Of a stretch of DNA of 10,350 nucleotides, positions 1 through 7,162 are shown piece after piece (position 1 is the stretch's first letter; each line of letters starts with the position of its first letter). The translations under genes and the position numbers were made by a program. The notes under the pieces were generated by a model. It saw nothing but the letters and a program-made list of their open reading frames with translations. It had not been told where the DNA came from and did not search any database. Origin of the DNA: CAZTWC01 sp964617105 [NCBI: uncultured Myxococcia bacterium] (lineage in GTDB: Bacteria; CAZTWC01); assembly GCA_964617105.1 (NCBI GenBank), contig CAZTWC010000114.1, forward strand, positions 1 through 10,350. Reading direction: 5' to 3'.

Positions 1-225
1 ATATGAATAAATAGTATCATATATGTATAGATTATGTCAAGCAGTTGTTTGCCCCTAAAAACCTGCCAAAGGTAAAATTGTCGCATTCCCTGTCTTGAAC
101 AAGTTACACCACGATTATAGGCTGACTGCTTAGCATAGGACTTTTCCCAGTATAAAAGTAAAAGACACTATCTTTACGCCTAATTTATAATTTTCCCTGT
201 CATTTCCTCCATTATTCTCCAATTT
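1..225. other. Non-coding stretch, nothing firm
   Basis: No ORF with a credible start or family resemblance is visible here. On the minus strand a GGAGG motif near 207 precedes a start at about 202 that stops after seven codons. Another frame then runs open for roughly 25 codons before its own stop. This could be decayed coding DNA, but the resemblance is too weak to name anything. Confidence 0.4.
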
Positions 226-281
226 GACTAAAAAACGATGTTTCCCAGATTAAAACATCTGGGTCGAAGATCTTTTTAGTC
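226..281 (-). terminator. Nested inverted repeat, probable terminator behind the ATPase gene
   Basis: Outer arms GACTAAAAA (226-234) and TTTTTAGTC (273-281) are perfect complements over 9 bp. Inner arms CCCAGAT (244-250) and ATCTGGG (257-263) are perfect over 7 bp around a TAAAAC loop. The two stems are separated by 9 unpaired bases on each side, so the figure is symmetric. A competing stem, GATGTTT (237-243) with AAACATC (253-259), excludes the inner stem because they share ATC. Read on the minus strand, the competing stem is followed at once by G and six T, which is the form of an intrinsic terminator. The A-rich and T-rich outer arms would allow termination from both directions. Confidence 0.55.
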
Positions 282-307
282 CCGTATTAGTGGGAAAATG
301 ATTGGAT

Positions 308-421
308 TTAGTTTTCGGGCATCACCCGTAGCATTTTGGCCAGAGTGTTGACAGTGGAAAGAGAAAATCTATTTTTTACCGGCATCAAACTATCCTGACT
401 TTCATTGATGATCTGACACAT
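308..421 (-). pseudogene. 37-codon ORF resembling the end of an XRE-type HTH; possible gene remnant
   Basis: The ORF starts at ATG 421, overlaps the last 20 bp of the ATPase gene in another frame, and ends with TAA at 308-310. Its second half reads RFSLSTVNTLAKMLRVMPEN. This resembles the last recognition and support helices of Cro/C1-type (XRE) antitoxins and repressors, which often read like PSLSTLxKLAKALGVxPE. The first half shows no HTH start, so helices 1 and 2 are missing. There is no Shine-Dalgarno at 421; a shorter start at 385 has AGGA seven bases upstream. I infer a remnant of a regulator or antitoxin, or a chance resemblance in a short ORF. Similarity is judged by eye over only about 20 residues. 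Confidence 0.28.
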
Positions 422-1706
422 TCGTAAAATAATGGCCAGAAGGTGACAACACCCAGGCGATTGGAGCGGCCAGAATAGACTTGTTCAAATATTTTATCTC
501 CTGGTCAAGAGAGAGAATAAGTGAAAAAATCAATGGTTTGTCAAGAAACTCTTCCAGGTTTCTCAAATGCCTGGCATCTGTGGCAGATATTCGTGCTTTT
601 TGTTTAACTTCAATGGCAATAAATCCCTCTTCTAACTCCAGCAACAGATCTATTTCACGTTTATCGTAAGTGCGGAGGTGAAAAAAATCAACCGGGAGAT
701 GGCTATTTTTTACCTGTTTGTATATCTCTGCCACCACCGCTGATTCAAATTCTTCACCGGTCAATTCTCCCCGCCTATTCAATACCGACCGCATAACACC
801 AGGATCGACAAAATGAACTTTGGGCATTTTTGTCAACCGTTTTTCCAAATTTCTAAAAAATGGCGGCAAGGTTATCAGTTGATAACTCAACTCGAGATAA
901 CGCAGAAACTTGCGAGCAGTAGCAGGAGAAATTGCCGCTAAACGGGCTAAATTAGAAAAATTGACCAGACGGCCAGAATAGGTGGCTATTGCCTTTTGAG
1001 CAAGGATAAAAGGCTCCAGGTCACGAATCAATGCCAGGTCAGACAAATCCCGCTCCAGGTAAGTACGCTGATAATCGTGCAACCACTGATAGCGTTCTTG
1101 AGCGTCTAATTGCTGATCGTGCATCAGCGGCATACCGCCAAATTGTAGGTAAAACTGAAATATTCGCAAGTAGCGTGAGAAATTTTGGCTGCCAGCCGGT
1201 ATTCCAGTCAAAAGGCTCTTTTCTTTCGCTCCTGTTTTCAGCCAGGAAATAAGTCGAGAATCCCTGGCTTTGTCATCCCAGGACAGAGTTCCCATCTCCG
1301 GAAGAGTCAACGGCCATAACTCCTCAATGGCCACACGGCCAGCCAGACTCTCTTTTACTTTTGACAACAGGAGAATTTGGCTACTGCCCAGGAGAATATA
1401 GCGAACATGGTTGGCTGAATCATAGGCAGCCTTAATTGTTTCAACAATTGATGGGGCTTTCTGAACTTCATCGATTATTGCTATGGGGTATTGTTCAATC
1501 CATTGAGCCGATGACATGCCGGAATATACTGGGCGAAGAACTGGATCTTCAACTGAAATGTAGGCAAAATGGGGCAATGTTTTTGTTATCAGGGTAGTCT
1601 TTCCTGTTTGGCGAGCACCTGTCAATACCAACAATCGGCCAAGTTTGCTTTTTAGCCGAGTTGTTATCCGGTTTTCCTGAAACCTGTTTAAAAGCGAATC
1701 AACCAT
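402..1706 (-). CDS. AAA ATPase with C-terminal DUF4143 (nuclease-like) domain
   Basis: The protein is 434 residues from the chosen ATG. Near the N-terminus is a Walker A motif, GARQTGKTT (about residues 30-38). Walker B follows as AIIDEVQ (76-82), then a sensor-like strand YILLGSSQ and the family-typical stretch SLAGRVAIEELWPLTL. The C-terminal part carries REIDLLLE followed by IAIEVKQ, which fits the D..ExK core of PD-(D/E)XK nuclease folds, as in DUF4143/DUF4143-like ATPases. The full length suggests an intact gene. The cellular role of this family is poorly known; members are widespread, often in accessory DNA. The frame stays open up to a TTG at 1781, but a TATAAT box lies at 1770-1775, so that start would be upstream of the transcript. 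ATG 1706 or ATG 1712 is more likely; neither has a Shine-Dalgarno. Function beyond ATP binding is inference. Confidence 0.88.
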   Translation of the reverse strand: MVDSLLNRFQENRITTRLKSKLGRLLVLTGARQTGKTTLITKTLPHFAYISVEDPVLRPVYSGMSSAQWIEQYPIAIIDEVQKAPSIVETIKAAYDSANHVRYILLGSSQILLLSKVKESLAGRVAIEELWPLTLPEMGTLSWDDKARDSRLISWLKTGAKEKSLLTGIPAGSQNFSRYLRIFQFYLQFGGMPLMHDQQLDAQERYQWLHDYQRTYLERDLSDLALIRDLEPFILAQKAIATYSGRLVNFSNLARLAAISPATARKFLRYLELSYQLITLPPFFRNLEKRLTKMPKVHFVDPGVMRSVLNRRGELTGEEFESAVVAEIYKQVKNSHLPVDFFHLRTYDKREIDLLLELEEGFIAIEVKQKARISATDARHLRNLEEFLDKPLIFSLILSLDQEIKYLNKSILAAPIAWVLSPSGHYFTNVSDHQ

Positions 1707-1739
1707 GAGCATATTATAAAAATAATAGTTTAGAAACTT

Positions 1740-1798
1740 TTTTGGCGTAATATTGTTAGCCCAGTAACTATTATACGCCAAAACTGTAAGGATAGCAA
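1740..1798 (-). promoter_or_regulatory. Promoter of the ATPase gene inside a 44-bp operator-like dyad
   Basis: On the minus strand, a -35 box TTGCTA (1793-1798) and a -10 box TATAAT (1770-1775) are spaced by 17 bp, giving transcription from about 1763. The same DNA holds a dyad at 1740-1783: TTTTGGCGTA (1740-1749) pairs with TACGCCAAAA (1774-1783). Inside it, GTTA (1755-1758) pairs with TAAC (1765-1768) about the same centre. The right arm covers part of the -10 box and spacer, so a bound protein would block RNA polymerase. The leader would be about 50-57 nt. Which protein binds is unknown; no intact DNA-binding gene is adjacent except VapB. Confidence 0.6.
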
Positions 1799-1812
1799 TT
1801 TTAAATTACTCA

Positions 1813-1828
1813 GAGCATTTCTATATGT
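1813..1828 (+). repeat. 16-bp direct repeat, copy 1 (left flank of vapBC)
   Basis: GAGCATTTCTATATGT occurs here and again, identical and in the same orientation, at 2524-2539. The match ends sharply on both sides. The two copies enclose the vapBC genes and their promoter. It could be a target-site duplication, a recombination site or the trace of cassette gain. Confidence 0.75.
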
Positions 1829-1861
1829 GGGATTGGGAAACAACCAAAAAAGGTGGTAAAA

Positions 1862-2257
1862 TCAGCATTTAATTATTTTCAACATAAGGTGGCGGGAAAA
1901 CGGATTAAAATCTTTATCATTGTGCAGCAGTGAAATACTGTTTTCGATACAATATGTAGCAATTAAACAATCAATAGTTTTTCTTACGGTGATCCCCTTT
2001 TTCCGCAAATTGCGATAATTTTCAGCACTTTTTATAGCGATAGAGAAATTTACCAGGTTAACCTTTTTAAAAAGTGATAGATGATCATGAGCCAATTTAA
2101 AATCTCTGTCAGAAGTAAAACCTTGAAGTATTTCTGTTAAAATCAGATCTCCGATGATAATAAAATCTCTCGACAATAAATGATCTAACCGTTCAACTTG
2201 CCAATTTGAGGCACCATTAAAATAGTCAATCCAAACAGAACTGTCCACCAGAACCAC
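1862..2257 (-). CDS. vapC: VapC-like PIN-domain ribonuclease toxin
   Basis: This 131-residue protein fits the usual PIN toxin length. The N-terminus MVLVDSSVWIDYF carries the first acidic residue, D5, and the conserved W. E42 lies in ILTEILQGF, D96 in TIDCLIATYC, and D114/D116 in LLHNDKDF. This is the full acidic set that binds metal in PIN nucleases, so the toxin looks active. VapC toxins cut RNA (often tRNA or rRNA) when not held by VapB. The start is GTG directly after the vapB stop codon, with no gap; GAGGTG (complement of 2265-2270) lies seven bases upstream as ribosome-binding site. The two genes are therefore translationally linked. The actual RNA target cannot be read from the sequence. 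Confidence 0.92.
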   Translation of the reverse strand: MVLVDSSVWIDYFNGASNWQVERLDHLLSRDFIIIGDLILTEILQGFTSDRDFKLAHDHLSLFKKVNLVNFSIAIKSAENYRNLRKKGITVRKTIDCLIATYCIENSISLLHNDKDFNPFSRHLMLKIIKC

Positions 2258-2449
2258 TTAATCACACCTCATCTCATCCAGATTGCCTTCCCAGGATAAT
2301 TTGCCTTTTAGTAATCTAATCTTTTCTTGGGATTTTAGTTGGACTAACAATCTCAACCCTTCCTCAACAACCGCTTTTTTGGTTTTAAGGTTGGTGATTT
2401 TAAGAGCACGATCCATTAATTCATCATTGATAACGATATTTGTCCTCAT
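2258..2449 (-). CDS. vapB: VapB-like antitoxin (ribbon-helix-helix, DUF2191 type)
   Basis: The 63-residue protein begins MRTNIVINDELMDRAL, a short strand and helix typical of ribbon-helix-helix DNA binding. A second helix follows, TKKAVVEEGLRLLVQL. The tail GKLSWEGNLDEMR matches the toxin-binding end of DUF2191-type VapB antitoxins, with its W-E-G and D-E-M-R signature. In this family the antitoxin covers the toxin's active site and, with the toxin, represses its own promoter. I chose ATG 2449: GGAG (complement of 2456-2459) lies six bases upstream, and the -10 box of the promoter is at 2480-2485. The frame is open up to a GTG at 2488, but that codon lies within the promoter region and is rejected as start. 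Confidence 0.92.
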   Translation of the reverse strand: MRTNIVINDELMDRALKITNLKTKKAVVEEGLRLLVQLKSQEKIRLLKGKLSWEGNLDEMRCD

Positions 2450-2459
2450 AATTAACTCC

Positions 2460-2508
2460 AATGCGCATTTATACTTAACATTATACACATTGGCAGAAAA
2501 AATGTAAA
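2460..2508 (-). promoter_or_regulatory. vapBC promoter with a 10-bp palindrome in the leader
   Basis: On the minus strand, TTTACA (2503-2508) and TATAAT (2480-2485) are 17 bp apart, a near-consensus sigma70 promoter, with transcription from about 2473. The perfect palindrome AATGCGCATT (2460-2469) lies between the predicted transcription start and the Shine-Dalgarno. It is a plausible VapB operator because VapB-type proteins bind short dyads near their own promoter. Binding is inferred. Confidence 0.7.
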
Positions 2509-2523
2509 TAGTTAATTTGTGTT

Positions 2524-2539
2524 GAGCATTTCTATATGT
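2524..2539 (+). repeat. 16-bp direct repeat, copy 2 (right flank of vapBC)
   Basis: This is identical to the copy at 1813-1828. It lies 15 bp beyond the -35 box of the vapBC promoter, so the complete TA unit with promoter fits between the copies. Recombination between them would remove vapBC cleanly. Confidence 0.75.
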
Positions 2540-2576
2540 AAATTAAAGTGTCACTCCCGCGAGGTTTGTTCTCAAC

Positions 2577-2604
2577 TTGATTGGGGTGGGGGAATCCTTA
2601 TAAT
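2577..2604 (+). promoter_or_regulatory. Promoter of the RND efflux operon
   Basis: TTGATT (2577-2582) and a perfect TATAAT (2599-2604) are separated by 16 bp. The spacer is unusually G-rich (nine G in the first ten positions). Transcription would begin near 2611 and leave a leader of about 100 nt before the adaptor gene. GTTGAG (2521-2526) and CTCAAC (2571-2576) are complementary and end next to the -35 box, but 6 bp over that distance is weak evidence for an operator. Confidence 0.6.
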
Positions 2605-2710
2605 TAATCGTCACATTTTCTTTGTTGCTAAGGTATATTTAAAAAAGACCAGTGATAATACAATCGCAAAAAGTAGGTAAACACTATCTGCAACAGGAGT
2701 TATTGTTGAT

Positions 2711-3994
2711 ATGAATAAAAATAGATTCATTCATTTATTACTTTTTATTTTGATAATCGGGTTTGGGGCGGGAATTCGTTTTTATCTCATATCTTCCAGA
2801 ACCACTCCAGAGCAATTACCAACTCTTAGTTTGCCAACAGTTGTAGAGGTGATAAAAATTTCTCCTGTGGAAGAACAGCTGGAGATCAGTTCGATGGGGA
2901 TGGTTGTGCCGGCCAAATCAGTTACCATATTACCAGAGGTAAAAGGACGTATCATCTATCAAAATCCTCAACTGGTACCCGGTGGCCGCATACGGCGTGA
3001 TCAGGTGATTGTTCGGATAGATCCGCAAGAGTATGACCTGGCCATCAGGCAACAACTGGCCAGTGTTGCCCAGGCTAAATTAAAGGTGGCCACTGAACGG
3101 GGGCGCAAGACTGTAGCCCAGGAGGAATGGAATTTAACTGATCACAACATTAAACCCACTGGTGAAAGTAAAAGACTGGCACTCCATGAAATACAACTTG
3201 AAAGTGCACAAATTGCTCTGGATGCGGCCAAGAGCAACCTCGAAAGAGCGCAGTTGCTACAAAAGCGCACGACTATCAAGGCACCTTTTGATGCCCTGGT
3301 AATCGAGGAATTCGTTGACCTCGGCCAGGTGGTTTCACAAAACTCCCGAATAGCCACTTTAGTGGGTAGAGATAAATTTTGGGTGCGCGTTTCCATCCCC
3401 ACCGATCAACTGAGATGGCTAGATATCCCAAATGTAAATAATAAACGGGGCTCTCTGACAACGGTTGTATATCATCCAGCTCCTGACTTAAAAATCGAGC
3501 GTAAAGGTCGAATAGCCAGATTGATGGGAGATTTAGAACCCAGGGGAAAAATGGCTCGATTGCTGGTTGAAATTGATGATCCCCTTGGCGAAAAAACAAA
3601 GAACAAACACGCGGGCACAAATATTCCTCTATTTCTTGGCGCCTATGTGCGGGTTAAAATCAAAGGGCAAAAAGTAACCAATGTTTTTAACCTGCCCCGA
3701 AGTGCTCTCAGGGAACAAAACCAAATTTGGATAAAAAACAAAGAGAACAAGTTGGAATTCCGGCAAATCAATATTGTCATATCCCAAACAAATACCGTGC
3801 TTGTGCGTGGTGATATTCGCCCGGACGATCAAATAATTACCAATCGAATCTCCACCCCAATAGAGGGACTTTTGGTAATGACACCAGAGGAGGCTGCCGA
3901 TTTTCAAAAATCTCGACCCAAACCGACCAGTTCGCAGAAAGGGAAAAAAGGTCTGCTAAATCAAATAAAGAGAACAAAACGTCATGACAGATAA
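2711..3994 (+). CDS. RND efflux periplasmic adaptor (membrane fusion protein, HlyD/AcrA family)
   Basis: The 427-residue protein has an N-terminal hydrophobic segment (about 6-27) with no lipobox Cys, so it is likely held in the inner membrane by an uncleaved anchor. The first half of the lipoyl-like domain spans about 63-108 (MVVPAKSVTILPEVKGRI, then GGRIRRDQVIVRIDP). A helical hairpin follows (about 109-187), and the second lipoyl half is TTIKAPFDALVIEEF (187-201) with DLGQVV. Beta-barrel and membrane-proximal parts follow to about 390. Adaptors join the inner-membrane pump to the outer-membrane channel. The end is odd: a Lys/Arg-rich tail of about 25 residues (GKKGLLNQIKRTKRHDR) overlapping the pump start. 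AGGAG at 2695-2699 is 11 bases before the ATG, a little far. The next gene starts 11 bp before this stop. Confidence 0.93.
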   Translation: MNKNRFIHLLLFILIIGFGAGIRFYLISSRTTPEQLPTLSLPTVVEVIKISPVEEQLEISSMGMVVPAKSVTILPEVKGRIIYQNPQLVPGGRIRRDQVIVRIDPQEYDLAIRQQLASVAQAKLKVATERGRKTVAQEEWNLTDHNIKPTGESKRLALHEIQLESAQIALDAAKSNLERAQLLQKRTTIKAPFDALVIEEFVDLGQVVSQNSRIATLVGRDKFWVRVSIPTDQLRWLDIPNVNNKRGSLTTVVYHPAPDLKIERKGRIARLMGDLEPRGKMARLLVEIDDPLGEKTKNKHAGTNIPLFLGAYVRVKIKGQKVTNVFNLPRSALREQNQIWIKNKENKLEFRQINIVISQTNTVLVRGDIRPDDQIITNRISTPIEGLLVMTPEEAADFQKSRPKPTSSQKGKKGLLNQIKRTKRHDR

Positions 3995-6900
3995 CCATAC
4001 ACTTAGCAACGGGCCAATATCCTGGATGGCCAAAAATCCGGTGGCCGCCAATTTACTTATGGTGATGTTGATAGTCATTGGATTGATGGTCAGTTTTAAA
4101 CTTCGCAAAGAGGTCTTTCCGCAAATCTCTCTCGATCAAGTCTCGGTGAGCGTGGCCTATCCCGGTGCCAGCCCTGCCGAGGTGGAACAAGGTATTCTGC
4201 TGGTTGTGGAAGAGGCGGTACGCTCTTTGGATGGAGTAAAGGAAGTCCACTCCACGGCGAGTGAAGGTATCGGCACCGTGGCCATTGAACTTAGGGTAGG
4301 CACTGACAGGGACAAGGCCCTTGCCGATGTAAAAAATACCATCGACCGGATCACTTCGTTACCCAAAGAGGCTGAGAGACCACAGGTGCGTATTCCCGAA
4401 ATTAAATCTCAAGCAATAAGTCTGGTTCTGTACGGTGATCAAAAAGAGAAAATTTTGCGGACAGTAGCCGAGCGGGTCAGAGAGGAATTGTTACAACTAC
4501 CTGAAATCACTCAGGTGGACCTAAAAGGAATACGGCCGCTGGAAATCGGCATCGAAGTTTCTCAGCAAACCCTGCGCTCCTATAATTTGACCTTGCAGCA
4601 AATTGCCGGGCAGGTGAGACGAACAGCCATTGAAATGCCGGCAGGTAGCGTAAATACCAAAGATGGCGATATCCTGTTGCGAACGACAGAGCGTCGCAAT
4701 CTGGGGGTTGATTTCGCTAATATTCCAATAGTTTTTGGCGGTGATACCGACCCGGTAAAATTGGGTGACCTGGCAACAATACGGGACGGATTTGCCGAAA
4801 CCGATGTTTATGCCTATTTTAACGGAAAACCAGCTGTTTACCTCAATGTTTTCAGCGTGGGCGATCAGTCACCTACAGATACCGGCATGGCAGTCAAACA
4901 ATATGCCAAAAATCTTCATCAGCGATTACCTCCCGGCATTACAGCAACTACCTGGAAAGATAGAACTGAGTTATTTGAGCAACGGGTGGATCTATTACTT
5001 GGCAACGCCATGATTGGTCTGGCTGTAGTTCTTGTTATACTTGGACTTTTCCTGGAAATCAGGTTGGCGTTTTGGGTTAGTATGGGAATTCCCATATCAT
5101 TTCTGGGTTCAATAATCCTCCTGCCGGTATTTGGCGTATCACTGAACATGATCTCCATGTTTGCTTTCCTGGTTACCCTGGGGATGGTTGTTGATGATGC
5201 CATTGTGGTCGGTGAAAATATATTTCGTCTGAGGAGCAGAGGTGTTCCTCTTCTAAAGGCGGCAATACTGGGAGCCAAAGAAGTGGCAACACCGGTATTT
5301 TTCTCGATTGCCACCACCATGGCGGCGTTTTCACCGCTTTTGTTTGTTCCTGGTGCACACGGGAAAATAACCGTTTGTATTCCCATTATAGTTATTCTTG
5401 TTTTGTTCATTTCTCTTATTGAATCGTTCTTTGTGTTGCCTTCTCACCTGGGACACCGTTTTATCAACAAGGAAAATCGTTTTTTGTCACCAGTTTTTAA
5501 CCTGCAAAAACGTTTCTCAAAATTAGTGGAACGCTTTATAGAGAGAGTTTATCGCCCTCTTGTGGTTGTGACTATTCACTACCGGTGGATTGTGGTGGCG
5601 GTTAGTATAGCAATTTTTCTGGTAACTACCGGCCTGGTTTCTGGTGGCAAAGTAAAATTCATCGATTTCCCCAAGGAAGAAACCGACTGGGCAACCGCTC
5701 AAATCACACTACCCTACGATGTCTCAATCGATAAAACCAGAACGGTGATGCAAAAGTTAGTTAATTCAGCATTAAAGGTAATTGAAAAGAATGGAGGCAG
5801 CAAAGTTAGTCGCGGCGTATTTTCTACCATAGGCGCATCCAGCGGAATTTCAGGGCCCAGATCTCGAACATCTGCAACTGGAAGTAATATTACCTCGGTC
5901 ACAGTCGCTTTTGTTCCCATAGATCAGCGGCCATTTAGTTCTTTTGGATTTATTGAAAAATGGCGGGCAGAATTGGGTATTATTGGCGGCATTGATACCA
6001 TCTCTTTCAGTTCCACCATGAGGGGTAGCACAAAACCGATTGATTTGGAGATATCACATCAGGATATCGAAGTCCTGGAGACTATATCCGCCAGGGTGGC
6101 AAATCACCTGGCCAGATTTGAGGGAGTCTTTGATATAGATAATGGTATCGAACTGGGAAAACCACAGTTGGATTTTACTCTTACCGAGGCTGGTATCAAT
6201 GCCGGCTTGACATCTTTGGACCTGGCTTCCCAGGTGCGTTCTTCATTCTATGGCTCAGAAGTATTACGACAGCAGAGAGGCCGAAATGAAGTAAAGGTAA
6301 TGGTTCGTTTGCCACGCAAAGAACGGGAATCTATCTATAGCCTGGAAGAGATGATAATTCGCACTCCCAATGGCGGAGAAATCCCCTTGAAACAGGCGGC
6401 CAGAGTACACCGTGGCCGGGCTTACAACTCTATCAGTCGCACAGATGGAAAACGAACTATCCGGGTCAAGGCCGATGTCAAAGAGGATAAGGCCAATCCC
6501 AGAGAGGTGGTAGCTTCCCTGTACAAAAATGTGACACCAAAATTACTCAGAAATAATCATGGTCTCAGTTTTGAAGTTTCTGGCCGGCAAAAGGGCATGA
6601 AAGATTTTTTCTCCTATATGATCACCGGTTTTGCCATAGCACTAATTGCCATCTACGGTCTGTTGGCGATCCCCTTGAGGAGTTATCTCCAACCCATATT
6701 CGTGGTTATGGCGGCAATTCCCTTTGGCTACGTTGGGGCAGTATTCGGACACTTGATTATGGGGATGGACTTGTCAATATTCAGTATATTGGGAATTGTG
6801 GCACTGGCAGGAGTTGTGGTAAACGATTCAATAGTGTTTGTCCACACGGCAAATGGCTTTCGAAACCAGGGAATTCCAGTTATTGAGGCCATATCCAATG

Positions 6901-7118
6901 CTGCACAGCAACGGTTTAGACCTATTATTCTGACTACCTTAACTACCTTTGGTGGATTAGCGCCGATTATTTTTGAGACCTCTTTTCAAGCACGGATGAT
7001 TATACCAATGGCGGTCAGCCTGGGTTTTGGAATCATTTTTTCAACATTTTTTGTTCTTTTTTTGATTCCGTCACTGTTTGTGATAATTGAAAATTTACGT
7101 TTGTGGTTAAAACAATAA
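3984..7118 (+). CDS. RND efflux pump, inner-membrane permease (AcrB/HAE family)
   Basis: At 1044 residues it has the usual RND pump length. TM1 (about 18-39) is followed by FPQISLDQVSVSVAYPGASP, the hallmark N-terminal porter stretch. TM2-TM6 begin near residue 337. TM4 carries GMVVDDAIVVGENIF with D404 and D405, equivalent to the AcrB proton-relay pair D407/D408. The second half begins with TM7 near 532, and TM8-TM12 run from about 874. TM10 reads GVVVNDSIVFV: Asn947 and Asp948 stand where AcrB has Lys940 and Asn941. The VVNDS form is common in many RND homologues, so it marks a subfamily rather than a defect. RND pumps export drugs, metals or metabolites using the proton gradient; the substrate here is unknown. 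The start overlaps the adaptor gene by 11 bp with only a weak AGAG upstream, so translational coupling is likely. Confidence 0.96.
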   Translation: MTDNHTLSNGPISWMAKNPVAANLLMVMLIVIGLMVSFKLRKEVFPQISLDQVSVSVAYPGASPAEVEQGILLVVEEAVRSLDGVKEVHSTASEGIGTVAIELRVGTDRDKALADVKNTIDRITSLPKEAERPQVRIPEIKSQAISLVLYGDQKEKILRTVAERVREELLQLPEITQVDLKGIRPLEIGIEVSQQTLRSYNLTLQQIAGQVRRTAIEMPAGSVNTKDGDILLRTTERRNLGVDFANIPIVFGGDTDPVKLGDLATIRDGFAETDVYAYFNGKPAVYLNVFSVGDQSPTDTGMAVKQYAKNLHQRLPPGITATTWKDRTELFEQRVDLLLGNAMIGLAVVLVILGLFLEIRLAFWVSMGIPISFLGSIILLPVFGVSLNMISMFAFLVTLGMVVDDAIVVGENIFRLRSRGVPLLKAAILGAKEVATPVFFSIATTMAAFSPLLFVPGAHGKITVCIPIIVILVLFISLIESFFVLPSHLGHRFINKENRFLSPVFNLQKRFSKLVERFIERVYRPLVVVTIHYRWIVVAVSIAIFLVTTGLVSGGKVKFIDFPKEETDWATAQITLPYDVSIDKTRTVMQKLVNSALKVIEKNGGSKVSRGVFSTIGASSGISGPRSRTSATGSNITSVTVAFVPIDQRPFSSFGFIEKWRAELGIIGGIDTISFSSTMRGSTKPIDLEISHQDIEVLETISARVANHLARFEGVFDIDNGIELGKPQLDFTLTEAGINAGLTSLDLASQVRSSFYGSEVLRQQRGRNEVKVMVRLPRKERESIYSLEEMIIRTPNGGEIPLKQAARVHRGRAYNSISRTDGKRTIRVKADVKEDKANPREVVASLYKNVTPKLLRNNHGLSFEVSGRQKGMKDFFSYMITGFAIALIAIYGLLAIPLRSYLQPIFVVMAAIPFGYVGAVFGHLIMGMDLSIFSILGIVALAGVVVNDSIVFVHTANGFRNQGIPVIEAISNAAQQRFRPIILTTLTTFGGLAPIIFETSFQARMIIPMAVSLGFGIIFSTFFVLFLIPSLFVIIENLRLWLKQ

Positions 7119-7162
7119 GGCCATTAAAAAGTTAGCATTTACAAGATCTGGAGTAGACAAAG

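Noticed and set aside
100-205. Possible decayed ORF on the minus strand (GGAGG then ATG, seven codons, then an open run in another frame)
   Set aside because: It would need a frameshift to join the pieces, and the resulting residues resemble no family I know.
1707-1781. N-terminal extension of the ATPase from a TTG at 1781
   Set aside because: It has no Shine-Dalgarno, and a well-spaced -10 box (1770-1775) lies inside it, so these codons would be mostly upstream of the transcript. The family-like sequence begins at 1706.
2450-2488. Longer VapB starting at GTG 2488
   Set aside because: The -10 box at 2480-2485 lies within it, while ATG 2449 has GGAG at ideal distance.
3276-3620. Minus-strand frames opposite the adaptor gene
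   Set aside because: They are antisense to conserved adaptor domains, with no ribosome-binding site or recognisable product.
4919-5410. Long minus-strand frame opposite the RND pump
   Set aside because: It lies fully within a well-supported pump gene, shows no domain, and mirrors the codon pattern of the pump's membrane segments.
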